Positions 1 to 9,956 of a stretch of DNA of 64,000 bases are shown in pieces. The notes under the pieces are model-generated. The model worked only from the letters and a program-made list of their open reading frames with translations. It searched no databases and was not told where the DNA came from. The translations under genes were made by a program, and so were the position numbers. Source of the DNA: Pandoraea cepalis (lineage in GTDB: Bacteria > Pseudomonadota > Gammaproteobacteria > Burkholderiales > Burkholderiaceae); the NCBI RefSeq assembly GCF_902459665.1, contig NZ_CABPSL010000019.1, forward strand, positions 1 to 64,000. Direction: 5' to 3'. Position 1 is the stretch's first letter. Every line of letters begins with the position of its first letter.

Positions 1-343
1 AACGCTTCTTCGCACCCGTTTACAACCCCCATTCATAACCCATTGTGTGTAAACAATTTTTCGTGCGATTGCCCTGGCCGGTCAGCCCGTCCCTGGATAC
101 GGGGTATCCCCCGGAGCACCTTGCTGCGCCTCCACCTGAACGTTTAGAGCGCCCTCAGTGGCGTGTCCTCGCCTGATCGGCGGGGAGCGCGTTCCTTTCC
201 CTTCGTCCTCACCCCTGCCGTCGCGCATGGCGCGCTACGGTATCCAGCCGGCTTCGCGCGGCTGATGTGATGACGTTGCTGGCGATCATCTGGATCGCCC
301 CCCCGCCGATTCCCTTGTGTATTTCAAATCACTGGAGAATCGG
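1..343. other. Leader region before metal efflux operon
   Basis: No gene is seen here. The segment precedes a heavy-metal efflux operon and probably carries its promoter, but I cannot point to a convincing MerR-type operator or a clear -35/-10 pair. Its left flank is cut by the window edge. Confidence 0.4.
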
Positions 344-1669
344 ATGCTGAAGGATATTCACAATTACAACGCGAGGGCGGTTGCGGCAGGCTTGCTCCTT
401 GCGCTCATGACGGGGACGGCTTTCGCTCAGTTATTGCCGACGGCACCAGCTCTTGGGCAGAGCGCCAACGGCGTAGAGCAGATTGAAGCAGCAACGCCCC
501 TGACTCTGCAAAAGGCCGTCGCGCTGGCTTTGGAGGCGAATCTTGACCTAACTGTCGCCCAACGGGAAATCGAGGCGGTGGAGGGCCAGGTAATTCAGGG
601 ACGAGTACGTCCTAATCCCGAGCTGGCGTACTCGCTCGAAGACCAACGCACGCCAACCCGCACGCAAAGCGTCCAGATCAATCTGCCCATCGAGCTGGGG
701 GGCAAGCGCGCTGCCCGCATTGCCGCGGCAGAGCGAGGGCGTGACGTCGCAGTTGAAGAACTGAACACGCGGCGCGTTGAAATTCGCGCCGCTGTGGTTG
801 CCGCCTTCTTTGAGGCGCTGGCCGCCCAGGATCGCACGGCCTTGGCCCAGGACAGCGTTGACCTGGCCAGGCAAGCGACGGATGCCGTTGCCAAGCGCGT
901 GACGGCGGGCAAGGTGTCCCCGGTCGAAGAAACCAAGGCTCGGGTGGCCGAGGCCGGCGTGCGGGTTGAACTGGCACAGGCGCAGAGCGAACAACGCAGT
1001 GCCCGCGCGCGGCTGGCCAGTTTGCTCGGGGCCAACCCGCCGCGTTTCACCCAGGTAGCGGGCAGCGTGGACGATCTTCCCAACGTCCCTTCGCTGGATG
1101 ACATCCAGCAGCGCTTGTCGGCCTCATCGGCATTGCGCCGGGCGCAGTTGGAGATCGAACGCCGTCGGTCGCTGGCCGACGTGGAGCGCAGCAAGCAGAC
1201 GCCCGATGTCACGGTCAGCCTGGGCGTGAAGCGTCCGAACGAGTTAGCGCGCAATCAGTTAATGCTCGGCATTTCCGTGCCGCTGCCTTTGTTCGACCGC
1301 AATCAGGGCAATCTGTTGGAAGCGTTGAAGCGTGAAGACAAGGCGAGGGATGAACTCCAGGCGTTGAATCTGCGCCTCAACACAGAGCTGTTGCAAGCCC
1401 GCGAGCGGCTGGCGTCGGTTCGCGGCGAGATCGACATATTGCAGCGAGAGGTGCTGCCAGGGGCCAAGAGCGCCTATGACGCGGCCACCGTGGGCTTTGG
1501 TTACGGCAAGTTCAACTACCTGGAAGTGCTGGACGCGCAACGCACCTACTTTGCCGCCAAGTCCCAGTACCTCAAGGCGCTCGCCGATGCGCACCGCGCG
1601 GCGGCGGACATGGATCGCGTGATCGGCGCATCCGAATCCACGACCACCCTGCCTGCAAACAAGGAATGA
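344..1669 (+). CDS. czcC: CzcC-like outer membrane efflux protein (TolC family)
   Basis: Outer-membrane channel of a tripartite RND heavy-metal exporter; it should join the periplasmic adaptor and the inner-membrane pump encoded next. The 441-residue product has an N-terminal signal peptide (hydrophobic stretch about residues 12-27, likely cut after TAFA) followed by two long alpha-helical coiled repeats typical of TolC/OEP proteins. The ATG at 344 is preferred over an upstream GTG at 317 because GGAG lies 6 bases before it. The stop overlaps the ATGA at 1666, so translation is coupled to the adaptor gene. Naming as CzcC rests on the operon; exact metal specificity cannot be read from this subunit. 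Confidence 0.85.
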   Translation: MLKDIHNYNARAVAAGLLLALMTGTAFAQLLPTAPALGQSANGVEQIEAATPLTLQKAVALALEANLDLTVAQREIEAVEGQVIQGRVRPNPELAYSLEDQRTPTRTQSVQINLPIELGGKRAARIAAAERGRDVAVEELNTRRVEIRAAVVAAFFEALAAQDRTALAQDSVDLARQATDAVAKRVTAGKVSPVEETKARVAEAGVRVELAQAQSEQRSARARLASLLGANPPRFTQVAGSVDDLPNVPSLDDIQQRLSASSALRRAQLEIERRRSLADVERSKQTPDVTVSLGVKRPNELARNQLMLGISVPLPLFDRNQGNLLEALKREDKARDELQALNLRLNTELLQARERLASVRGEIDILQREVLPGAKSAYDAATVGFGYGKFNYLEVLDAQRTYFAAKSQYLKALADAHRAAADMDRVIGASESTTTLPANKE

Positions 1670-1671
1670 AC

Positions 1672-3264
1672 ATGAAACCCGAAACGAACAAACTGAACGT
1701 CGGCAAGAAGCAGTGGTTTGCCATCGCCGTGATCGCCGCAGTGGGCATAGGACTGGGCAGCGCCATTCTCGGCGGCAAGACGGATAAGAGCGCCGAGGGC
1801 GAGGGTCACGGCAGCCACGTTGAAGCCAAGGCCCACAGTGATGGTGAGCATCATGGCAAGACGGGCGCAGACTCCCACGAGGACGACAAAGGCCATGCGG
1901 ACGGCGAGCACCACGAGGGGTCAAGCAAGGGGCCGCATGGCGGCAAGCTGTTCAAAGAAGGGGATTTCGGATTGGAAGCCTTACTCGCTGAGGACGGCGG
2001 CGAACCACGCCTGCGAATCTGGCTCTACGAAAAGGAAAAGGCGCTAGCCAGCAGCGCCGCCAAGGTCAGCGCTACCGTTACACGCCTGACTGGGGAGAAG
2101 CAGGCGCTCAACTTCACGCCCGACAAGGACAGCCTGTTGAGTCGAGAGATTGTCCCGGAACCTCATGCGTTCGAGATCAGCATCGTGGCTCAGACGGCCA
2201 ACGCGCCTTTCACGTTCAGCTTCAGCCAGGAGGAAGGAAAAGTCGAACTCAGCGATGCGCAAATCAAGGCTGCATCCATCGGCATTGACACCGCAGGGGC
2301 TGCAAGCATCAAGTCTGCCCTGCAATTGCCGGGTGAGATTAGGCTGAATGAAGACCGCACCTCGCACGTTGTTCCGCGCATTGCGGGTGTTGTCGAAAGT
2401 GTGCAGGCCAGTTTGGGGCAAACGGTCAAGAAGGGACAGGTGCTCGCCGTTATCGCCAGCCCTGCCGCATCCGAGCAGCGCAGCGAGTTGCAGACGGCGC
2501 AAAAGCGGCGGGCATTGGCCCAGACAACTTTTGAACGCGAGAAGCGGCTGTGGGAACAGAAGATTTCCGCCGAGCAGGACTACCTGCAAGCCGGCCAGGC
2601 GCTGAACGAGGCGCAGGTCGCCGTGGCCAACGCGCAGCAGAAGCTGTCGGCCGTGGGCTTGGCCCCAGGTTCCTCGGGCGGGCTGAACCGCTTCGAGCTG
2701 CGTGCGCCCTTCGATGGCGTGGTGATTGAAAAGCACCTCAGCCTGGGCGAGGCCGTCAAGGAAGACGCCGCCGTGTTCACGGTGTCCGACCTGGGCCAGG
2801 TCTGGGCAGAGATCAACGTGCCCGCCAAGGATTTGCCGCTGGTCAGAGTGGGTGAAAAGGTCAGCATCAAAGCCACGGCATTCGATGCCAGCGCGCAAGG
2901 GACCATCACTTTCGTGGGTGCGCTGATCGGCGAACAAACCCGCATGGCCAAGGCTCGTGTGGTCTTGGCCAATCCCCAGGGCGCGTGGCGTCCCGGCCTG
3001 TTCGTCAATGTGGAAGTGATCGCGTCCGAAACCGCCGTGCCAGTCAGCGTGGCTAGCGACGCTATTCAGAGCGTGAGGGACAAGCCGGTCGTTTTCGTCA
3101 AGGTGAAGGACGGCTTTGTGGCCCAGCCTGTGCAGTTGGGTCGCAGCGATGGCAAGCGGGTCGAGGTACTGCAAGGTCTTCAAGCAGGGGCGGCATATGC
3201 GGCCGCAGGCAGTTTCGTCGTGAAGTCTGAACTCGGCAAAGCCTCTGCCGAGCACACCCATTGA
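1672..3264 (+). CDS. czcB: CzcB-like periplasmic adaptor (RND efflux)
   Basis: Membrane-fusion (HlyD/CzcB) subunit linking the RND pump to the outer-membrane channel. One N-terminal membrane anchor (about residues 14-34) is followed by a His/Asp/Glu-rich segment (about residues 40-95, with repeated GEHH and HGSH-type motifs) that could bind Zn, Cd, Co or Ni in the periplasm. A lipoyl/barrel-sandwich region, a coiled-coil hairpin and beta-barrel domains come after it. The product ends in HTH. ATG 1672 is chosen because AAGGA sits 6 bases upstream; ATG 1666 would abut the ribosome site. It is 530 aa, normal for CzcB/NccB. Confidence 0.85.
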   Translation: MKPETNKLNVGKKQWFAIAVIAAVGIGLGSAILGGKTDKSAEGEGHGSHVEAKAHSDGEHHGKTGADSHEDDKGHADGEHHEGSSKGPHGGKLFKEGDFGLEALLAEDGGEPRLRIWLYEKEKALASSAAKVSATVTRLTGEKQALNFTPDKDSLLSREIVPEPHAFEISIVAQTANAPFTFSFSQEEGKVELSDAQIKAASIGIDTAGAASIKSALQLPGEIRLNEDRTSHVVPRIAGVVESVQASLGQTVKKGQVLAVIASPAASEQRSELQTAQKRRALAQTTFEREKRLWEQKISAEQDYLQAGQALNEAQVAVANAQQKLSAVGLAPGSSGGLNRFELRAPFDGVVIEKHLSLGEAVKEDAAVFTVSDLGQVWAEINVPAKDLPLVRVGEKVSIKATAFDASAQGTITFVGALIGEQTRMAKARVVLANPQGAWRPGLFVNVEVIASETAVPVSVASDAIQSVRDKPVVFVKVKDGFVAQPVQLGRSDGKRVEVLQGLQAGAAYAAAGSFVVKSELGKASAEHTH

Positions 3265-3280
3265 TGCCGGAGCTATGCCC

Positions 3281-6200
3281 ATGTTTGAAAAACTTATTCG
3301 CGCGGCCATCGAGCACCGATGGCTAGTGTTGTTAGCCGCCATTGGCATGGCCGCCGTCGGCGTGTTCAGCTACCAGAAGTTGCCCATCGACGCCGTACCC
3401 GACATCACCAACGTCCAAGTGCAGATCAATACCCAGGCGCCGGGCTATTCACCGTTGGAGACCGAGCAACGGGTGACTTATCCCATTGAAACCGTGATGG
3501 CGGGCCTGCCCAACCTGGAGCAAACCCGCTCTCTTTCGCGCTACGGCCTCTCGCAAGTGACCGTGATCTTCAAGGACGGCACCGACATTTACTTTGCGCG
3601 CCAGTTGGTCAACGAGCGCATCCAGGAAGCACGGGATAAATTGCCGGTCGGCATCACGCCTGCGCTGGGGCCGATCTCCACCGGCCTGGGGGAGATTTAC
3701 CTGTGGACGGTCGAGGCGAAGGACGGTGCGAAGAAACCCGACGGGATGCCCTACACGGCAACAGACCTGCGCGAGATTCAGGATTGGATCATCAAGCCGC
3801 AGTTGCGCAACGTGCCCGGTGTGACTGAAATCAACTCGATTGGCGGTTATGCCAAGGAGTATCAGATCGCACCTATACCCGCTCGCCTGGCTTCGCTCGG
3901 CGTTACCCTGCAAGACATCGTGACGGCACTGGATCGCAATAACGGCAACGTGGGTGCGGGCTATATCGAGAAGCGCGGCGAACAGTACCTGATCCGTGCG
4001 CCCGGACAAGTCAAGACCCTGGAAGACATTGGCAACGTTATCCTCAGCAGTGCGGGCGGCGTGCCGATACGGGTGCGTGACGTGGCGGACGTGGGGCTGG
4101 GGCGTGAACTGCGCACCGGCGCGGCCACGGATAACGGTCGCGAGGTGGTGCTGGGCACTGTGTTCATGCTCATCGGTCAGAACAGCCGTACGGTTTCGCA
4201 GGCCGTGGACAAGAAGATGGTGGAGATCAACCGCAGCTTGCCCGAGGGCGTGCATGCGGTGACGGTCTACGACCGCACCGTGCTGGTGGACAAGGCTATC
4301 GCCACGGTGAAGAAGAATCTGCTGGAAGGCGCGATCCTGGTGATCGTGATCCTGTTTCTGTTCCTGGGCAACATCCGCGCGGCCATCATCACGGCGACGG
4401 TGATTCCTTTGTCGATGCTGTTCACCTTCACTGGCATGGTGCATTACAAGGTGAGCGCCAACCTGATGAGCCTCGGGGCGCTGGACTTCGGCATCATCAT
4501 CGACGGAGCGGTGGTGATCGTCGAGAACTGCGTGCGACGCCTGGCCCATGCACAGGCGCACTACGGCAGGCCGTTGACGCGGGCGGAACGCTTTCACGAG
4601 GTGTTCCTGGCATCGAAGGAATCACGCCGCGCGCTGCTGTTCGGGCAACTCATCATCATGGTGGTCTACCTGCCCATCTTCGCCCTGACGGGGGTGGAAG
4701 GGAAGATGTTCCACCCGATGGCGTTCACGGTGGTGGCTGCACTCGTGGGGGCCATGATCCTGTCGGTGACTTTCATCCCGGCAGCGGTCGCCCTGTTCAT
4801 CGGCCATCGGGTCAGCGAGACGGAAAACTTCCTGGTCGTGCAGGCCAAGCGCTGGTATGGCCCGCTGCTGGATCGCGTGATGGCGGCCAAAGCAGTGATG
4901 CTGGCGGCAGCCGCCGTGGCAGTGGTGCTGTGCGGCCTGATCGCCACCCGAATGGGCAGCGAGTTCGTGCCCAGCCTGAACGAAGGCGATTTCGCCATCC
5001 AGGCGCTGCGCATTCCGGGCACCAGCCTTTCGCAATCGGTTGCGATGCAGCAGCAACTGGAAGCCACGCTGAAGGCCAAGTTCCCCGAGATCGACCGCGT
5101 TTTCGCGCGCACCGGCACGGCGGAAATCGCGTCCGACCCCATGCCGCCGAACATTTCCGACGGCTACATCATGCTCAAGCCGGTGTCCGAGTGGCCGGAG
5201 CCGCGCAAGTCGCGCGACGAATTGCTGGCGGCCATTCAGGAGGTCGTGGGCAAGGTGCCGGGCAACAACTACGAGTTCTCGCAGCCTATCCAATTGCGCT
5301 TCAACGAACTCATTTCAGGGGTCCGTAGCGATGTGGCGGTGAAGATTTTTGGCGACGACATGGATGTCCTGAATAAGACGGGTGAAGAGATCTCGTCCAT
5401 GTTGCAGAAGATTCCCGGCGCGTCCGAGGTCAAGGTGGAGCAAACCACCGGTTTGCCCATGCTGACCGTGAATATCGACCGCCAAAAAGCCTCGCGCTAT
5501 GGGCTGAACGTGGCCGACATCCAAGATGCCGTGGCCACCGCCATCGGCGGGCGTGAGGCTGGCACACTGTTCGAGGGCGACCGCCGCTTCGACATCCTGG
5601 TTCGCCTGCCAGAGTCCTTGCGCAACGACGTGGAAAGCATGAAGCGCCTGCCGATTCCGCTGCCGCGCGGAACGGGTGGCACCGGCAGTGCCGAAGGACG
5701 GACGAACTTCATCCAATTGGCCGAGGTGGCGAGCTTCGAGCTGGCACCCGGCCCCAACCAGGTCAGCCGCGAAAACGGCAAGCGCCGCATCGTGGTGAGC
5801 GCCAACGTGCGTGGCCGTGACGTGGGCTCGTTCGTGGCCGACGCCGAGGCGGCGCTGGCACAGGTCAAGATTCCCACGGGCTACTGGACGAGTTGGGGCG
5901 GCACTTTCGAGAATCTGCAATCAGCCACGCAGCGTTTGCAGATCGTCGTGCCGGTGTCGCTGCTGCTGGTCTTCCTGCTGTTGTTCGCCATGTTCGGCAA
6001 CGTCAAGGACGGCTTGCTGGTCTTTACTGGCATTCCGTTCGCGCTGACCGGCGGCATCTTGGCGCTGTGGCTGCGCGACATTCCTCTGTCGATTTCCGCT
6101 GCCGTGGGCTTCATCGCGCTGTCAGGTGTGGCCGTGCTCAATGGCCTAGTGATGATTTCCTACATCCGCAGCTTGCGCGAGGACGGAACGCCGCTGGATG

Positions 6201-6469
6201 AAGCCATCCGCGAGGGCGCGCTGACACGCTTGCGGCCGGTGCTGATGACGGCCCTAGTGGCGTCGCTGGGTTTCATCCCGATGGCGATTGCCACGGGAAC
6301 AGGCGCGGAAGTGCAACGCCCGCTGGCTACCGTAGTGATCGGAGGCATCTTGTCTTCCACCGTGCTGACGCTGCTGGTGCTACCGATTCTGTATCGGCTG
6401 GCCCATCGCCCGGACGAGCAAGAAGAGGATGTCACGGCAGAGCCCGCACATGAGGGCGTAACCGCTTGA
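3281..6469 (+). CDS. czcA: CzcA-like RND heavy-metal efflux pump
   Basis: Inner-membrane proton/cation antiporter of the HME-RND family, 1062 aa, full length with 12 expected membrane helices and two large periplasmic loops. The helix-4 signature DFGIIIDGAVVIVEN (about residues 404-418) keeps the two Asp and the Glu that mark divalent-cation pumps (Zn/Cd/Co/Ni type) rather than the Cu/Ag CusA type, which has a different motif there. ATG 3281 fits GGAG at 3269 better than ATG 3275, which would be only 2 bases away. It forms one operon with the two genes before it. Which metal is exported is not decidable from the sequence alone. Confidence 0.9.
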   Translation: MFEKLIRAAIEHRWLVLLAAIGMAAVGVFSYQKLPIDAVPDITNVQVQINTQAPGYSPLETEQRVTYPIETVMAGLPNLEQTRSLSRYGLSQVTVIFKDGTDIYFARQLVNERIQEARDKLPVGITPALGPISTGLGEIYLWTVEAKDGAKKPDGMPYTATDLREIQDWIIKPQLRNVPGVTEINSIGGYAKEYQIAPIPARLASLGVTLQDIVTALDRNNGNVGAGYIEKRGEQYLIRAPGQVKTLEDIGNVILSSAGGVPIRVRDVADVGLGRELRTGAATDNGREVVLGTVFMLIGQNSRTVSQAVDKKMVEINRSLPEGVHAVTVYDRTVLVDKAIATVKKNLLEGAILVIVILFLFLGNIRAAIITATVIPLSMLFTFTGMVHYKVSANLMSLGALDFGIIIDGAVVIVENCVRRLAHAQAHYGRPLTRAERFHEVFLASKESRRALLFGQLIIMVVYLPIFALTGVEGKMFHPMAFTVVAALVGAMILSVTFIPAAVALFIGHRVSETENFLVVQAKRWYGPLLDRVMAAKAVMLAAAAVAVVLCGLIATRMGSEFVPSLNEGDFAIQALRIPGTSLSQSVAMQQQLEATLKAKFPEIDRVFARTGTAEIASDPMPPNISDGYIMLKPVSEWPEPRKSRDELLAAIQEVVGKVPGNNYEFSQPIQLRFNELISGVRSDVAVKIFGDDMDVLNKTGEEISSMLQKIPGASEVKVEQTTGLPMLTVNIDRQKASRYGLNVADIQDAVATAIGGREAGTLFEGDRRFDILVRLPESLRNDVESMKRLPIPLPRGTGGTGSAEGRTNFIQLAEVASFELAPGPNQVSRENGKRRIVVSANVRGRDVGSFVADAEAALAQVKIPTGYWTSWGGTFENLQSATQRLQIVVPVSLLLVFLLLFAMFGNVKDGLLVFTGIPFALTGGILALWLRDIPLSISAAVGFIALSGVAVLNGLVMISYIRSLREDGTPLDEAIREGALTRLRPVLMTALVASLGFIPMAIATGTGAEVQRPLATVVIGGILSSTVLTLLVLPILYRLAHRPDEQEEDVTAEPAHEGVTA

Positions 6470-6538
6470 AAGGAACAACGATGAACGCCGTTACGGCACC
6501 ACGACAGACTCCTTCGAGCTTTACAGGGACATCGACTC

Positions 6539-7432
6539 ATGGAATTTCGTCACCTTCGGTACTTTCTGGCCGTTGCCGAGGAGCTGCACTTCGCCCGCGC
6601 TGCGGAGCGGCTGCATATCGAACAGTCACCACTGTCGCGCGCCATCAGGGAATTGGAAGAAGAGTTGGGCGCACAACTGTTCGTGCGTACCAGCCGCAGC
6701 ACGCGCCTGACGCTTGCGGGCAAGCTGCTGATGGAGAACGCGCCTCGCGTGCTGTTGGCGCTGGACCAGGCGCGTGAGAGCGTGAAGGCAGCGGCCAATG
6801 GCTTTCACGGCCGGTTGCGCGTGGCGCTGTCCGACGGCATCACCCCCTCGCGCTTGCCGGCGCTGCTGGCGCGCTGCCGCGAGGAAGACCCGGAGATCGA
6901 GATCCGCCTGTTCGAGGTGCCGCTGGCCCAGCAGCTCAGCGGCCTGCGTGACGATCTATACGACGTGGGCTTCTCGATGGCCGACGAGGTGGGCGACGGC
7001 ATCATCATCGAACCCGCCTGGGAGGATGAGCTGATGGTCGCCATGCCCGCGCGCCATGAACTACTGGCCCACAAGCGGGTACCGCTGGATGAAGTGCTGC
7101 AACATCCCCTGGTGCTGGGCGACCCGGCAGTTTGCGAAGGCCATGCCAAGCAGATCGACCGCATCCTGCGCAAGCAGGACCGGGAGCCCTTGATCGAACA
7201 GTACGTCGCCACGTTCGACGTGATGATGACTTTCGTGTCGGCCGGCTTGGCGCTAGGGCTCGCAGGCGCCGCGCACATCGCTTCCAGCCGCGAGCCGGGC
7301 GTGGTGGGCCGACCGCTCGCGGGAAAGTCGCCCATGCTCACTACCTATCTGCTGCGCCGCGACGCCGAGCCGTCGCAGGCGCTAGCCCGCTTTATCGAGC
7401 GGGTCGAAGCCCTGGGACCGGGAGACGCTTAG
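6539..7432 (+). CDS. LysR-family transcriptional regulator
   Basis: 297-aa LysR-type regulator with an N-terminal winged HTH (residues about 1-60, opening MEFRHLRYFLAVAEELHFA) and a C-terminal substrate-binding-like effector domain. It lies 69 bases after the efflux pump and just before the traG/trb conjugation cluster. In Tn4371-like elements a LysR gene commonly occupies this place upstream of traG, so it more likely belongs to the transfer module than to metal resistance. That assignment is inference from position; its ligand is unknown. Confidence 0.85.
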   Translation: MEFRHLRYFLAVAEELHFARAAERLHIEQSPLSRAIRELEEELGAQLFVRTSRSTRLTLAGKLLMENAPRVLLALDQARESVKAAANGFHGRLRVALSDGITPSRLPALLARCREEDPEIEIRLFEVPLAQQLSGLRDDLYDVGFSMADEVGDGIIIEPAWEDELMVAMPARHELLAHKRVPLDEVLQHPLVLGDPAVCEGHAKQIDRILRKQDREPLIEQYVATFDVMMTFVSAGLALGLAGAAHIASSREPGVVGRPLAGKSPMLTTYLLRRDAEPSQALARFIERVEALGPGDA

Positions 7433-7467
7433 CCATTGGCCCCGTTTCACTTCGGAGGATTCAAGCC

Positions 7468-7740
7468 ATGAACCTATCCAAGATCATCGCTATGTCGTCG
7501 CTAGCAGTTCTGCTGGTCGCCTGCGGCAAGTCTGAGCCGTCCAAGCCCGCTGCCGTGCCCAGCGTGGAGGAACTGGCTGCTGACCCCGTGCGTTTGCGAG
7601 AACTGCGCCAGCAGTGCAAGACGGATCGTCCGACGATGGGCGACGTGCTGTGCAACCGAGTGGCCGAGGCGACGAACCGACGTTTCCTGGGCGACGGCAA
7701 GGTGCCTTATACGCCACCGAAGGAACCGCCGAAGTTCTGA
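7468..7740 (+). CDS. EexN/TrbK-type entry-exclusion lipoprotein
   Basis: 90-aa predicted lipoprotein: short signal with a lipobox LLVAC (Cys about residue 20), then a small Cys-containing domain. It is a visible paralogue of the TrbK-like protein at 15271: both carry VPSV-L-DP/HP-RLR-L-QC, a second LC pair and an RRF motif. Its C-terminus, NRRFLGDGKVPYTPP, also resembles the C-terminal tail of TrbJ in this window. GGAGG at 7453 supports ATG 7468. Such proteins sit in the inner membrane of the recipient-competent cell and block redundant conjugation. Role inferred from family likeness and position before traG. Confidence 0.75.
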   Translation: MNLSKIIAMSSLAVLLVACGKSEPSKPAAVPSVEELAADPVRLRELRQQCKTDRPTMGDVLCNRVAEATNRRFLGDGKVPYTPPKEPPKF

Positions 7741-7784
7741 TGGTCGGCTTGCCGCAACGCACCTGCGCGTGCCTGCGCCTTTTT

Positions 7785-7805
7785 GCGCGCTGCGCAGCAG
7801 CGCGC
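7785..7805 (+). terminator. Hairpin before traG
   Basis: Perfect 9-bp inverted repeat GCGCGCTGC / GCAGCGCGC with a 3-base loop, preceded by TTTTT and not followed by a T run. It may end the lipoprotein transcript or affect readthrough into traG. It is not a canonical intrinsic terminator. Confidence 0.4.
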
Positions 7806-7955
7806 TCATTGTGGCGGTCTTTCGCCCCAGTTCTTCCCTGCCGGAAACCATGTTTTTTGCGGCATCAACCTGCCGATAACGGTCTTTGACCGGCACGCCC
7901 AGCGGCACTGATCCTCACGAGGGCGGCACATGCCTGTGCTGCGATCGGAGGCTGG

Positions 7956-9956
7956 ATGATGCAGGGAACGAACGTGCTGTTCGGTCAGATTGCCGTGGTG
8001 TTCGGCATCGTGATCGCTGGGGTGTGGAGCGCCACGCAATGGACAGCGGCGGCCCTGGGCTACCAACTACGCCTGGGCTCGCCGTGGTTCGATTTCCTGG
8101 ACACACCGGTCTATCACCCGTGGCGGTTGTTCGAGTGGTGGTTCTTCTTCGATGCCTACGCGCCGCGCGTGTTCGATACCGGCGGCGCCATCGCGGGCGG
8201 CAGTGGCCTACTGGCGGTTGTGGTCGCCATCGGCATGTCGATCTGGCGCTCGCGCCAGTCGCGCCTGGTCACGACCTATGGCTCGGCCCGCTGGGCCAAT
8301 GTGGAGGACATTCACAAGGCGGGCCTTGACCACCCTGCGGGCGTGTTCCTCGGCCTGCATCGCCAACAGTACCTGCGGCATGAAGGCCCGGAACACGTCC
8401 TGACCTTCGCGCCTACGCGCTCGGGCAAGGGCGTGGGCCTCGTGGTGCCGACGCTGCTTTCCTGGCCTGCATCCGCCGTCATCCACGACATCAAAGGCGA
8501 GAACTGGCAGATCACCGCCGGTTGGCGCTCGCGCTTCTCGCATTGCCTGCTGTTCAACCCCACCGATGCGAAGTCAGCGGCCTACAACCCGCTGCTGGAG
8601 GTACGACACGGCGCGCATGAGGTGCGCGACGTGCAGAACATCGCGGACATTCTGGTTGATCCCGAAGGTGCGCTGGAGAAGCGCAATCACTGGGAAAAGA
8701 CTTCGCACGCGCTGCTGGTCGGGGCCATCCTGCATGTGCTCTACGCGGGCGAAGACAAGACGCTGCGCGGCGTCGCCAACTTCCTCTCCGACCCGGCCAG
8801 CCCCTTCGAGTTGACGCTGCACCGGATGATGACCACGCCGCACCTCGGCGATGGGCCTCATCCGGTGGTGGCCTCGGCTGCGCGCGAAGTGCTCAACAAA
8901 TCGGACAACGAGCGTTCCGGCGTGTTGAGCACCGCCATGTCGTTCCTCGGCCTGTACCGCGATCCCACGGTGGCCCAAGTCACGTCGCGGTGCGATTGGC
9001 GCATCGCCGACCTGATCGCGGCCGAGCATCCGGTATCGCTGTATCTGGTGGTGCCGCCTTCGGACATATCGCGGACGAAGCCGCTCATTCGCCTGATCCT
9101 CAACCAGATCGGGCGGCGCCTCACCGAGTCGCTCGATGGCTCCGATGGCATCGAGCGCCGCCACAAGCTGCTGCTGATGCTCGATGAGTTCCCTGCGCTG
9201 GGGCGCCTGGACTTCTTCGAGACGGCGCTGGCCTTCATGGCGGGCTATGGCATCCGCAGCTTCCTCATCGCGCAGTCGCTCAACCAGATCGACAAGGCGT
9301 ATGGGCAAAACCACTCCATCCTCGACAACTGCCATGTGCGCGTGACGTTCGCCACGAACGACGAGCGCACCGCCAAACGGATCTCCGAGACGCTGGGCAC
9401 CGCCACCGAGCTGCGCGCGCAGCGCAACTACGCGGGCCACCGGCTCGCGCCGTGGCTGGGCCACCTCATGGTGTCGCGCCAGGAAACCGCGCGTCCGCTG
9501 CTGACGCCGGGCGAAGTCATGCAGCTTCCGCCTGATGAGGCCGTGGTAATGGTGTCCAGCGTGGCGCCCATCAAGGCGAAGAAGCTGCGCTACTACGCGG
9601 ACGCCAATTTCAAGCGCCGCGTGCTGCCGCCGCCCACGCTGGCGGACGGGCAGTACGCCGACGCGCCGCCGGCCCGCGCCGATGACTGGAGCGGGCTGGC
9701 AATTCCTGCGGTGCCGGCACCTCTCGTCGCGGAGACCGTTGGCGACCTTGGCAGCGCCGATGACGGCGGCCCGCGTCGCCAGCCCGAACTCTCCGAAATC
9801 GCCGCCTACGACCCCGAGCTGGCCGCGCCTGCGGCCGACCTTGGGTTGCTCGATGACGACGACCTGCCGCTTCCCCTTCCTCGCCAGCTCGACCCTGCCC
9901 TGCAACGCACGGCCCGGCTGGCATCCCTCGACCCTGATGACGGAATCGACCTATGA
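7956..9956 (+). CDS. traG: TraG type IV coupling protein
   Basis: VirD4/TraG coupling ATPase that brings the relaxosome to the mating channel at the inner membrane; 666 aa. Two N-terminal membrane segments (about residues 8-30 and 75-97) precede a Walker A, PTRSGKGVG (about residues 152-160), and a Walker B, LLLMLDEFPALGRL (about residues 405-418). GGAGG-like sequence at 7946 supports the start (ATG 7956 or 7959). The stop overlaps the next start by ATGA. A relaxase normally partners TraG, but none is encoded in the window. Confidence 0.93.
   Translation: MMQGTNVLFGQIAVVFGIVIAGVWSATQWTAAALGYQLRLGSPWFDFLDTPVYHPWRLFEWWFFFDAYAPRVFDTGGAIAGGSGLLAVVVAIGMSIWRSRQSRLVTTYGSARWANVEDIHKAGLDHPAGVFLGLHRQQYLRHEGPEHVLTFAPTRSGKGVGLVVPTLLSWPASAVIHDIKGENWQITAGWRSRFSHCLLFNPTDAKSAAYNPLLEVRHGAHEVRDVQNIADILVDPEGALEKRNHWEKTSHALLVGAILHVLYAGEDKTLRGVANFLSDPASPFELTLHRMMTTPHLGDGPHPVVASAAREVLNKSDNERSGVLSTAMSFLGLYRDPTVAQVTSRCDWRIADLIAAEHPVSLYLVVPPSDISRTKPLIRLILNQIGRRLTESLDGSDGIERRHKLLLMLDEFPALGRLDFFETALAFMAGYGIRSFLIAQSLNQIDKAYGQNHSILDNCHVRVTFATNDERTAKRISETLGTATELRAQRNYAGHRLAPWLGHLMVSRQETARPLLTPGEVMQLPPDEAVVMVSSVAPIKAKKLRYYADANFKRRVLPPPTLADGQYADAPPARADDWSGLAIPAVPAPLVAETVGDLGSADDGGPRRQPELSEIAAYDPELAAPAADLGLLDDDDLPLPLPRQLDPALQRTARLASLDPDDGIDL

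Noticed and set aside
7132-7467. Upstream extension of the lipoprotein frame at 7468
   Set aside because: It overlaps lysR in another frame; the signal peptide, lipobox and GGAGG all point to ATG 7468.
8574-9905. Minus-strand open frame of 443 codons inside traG
   Set aside because: High-GC shadow frame; His/Arg/Gly-rich composition with no family likeness, opposite a clear coupling protein gene.
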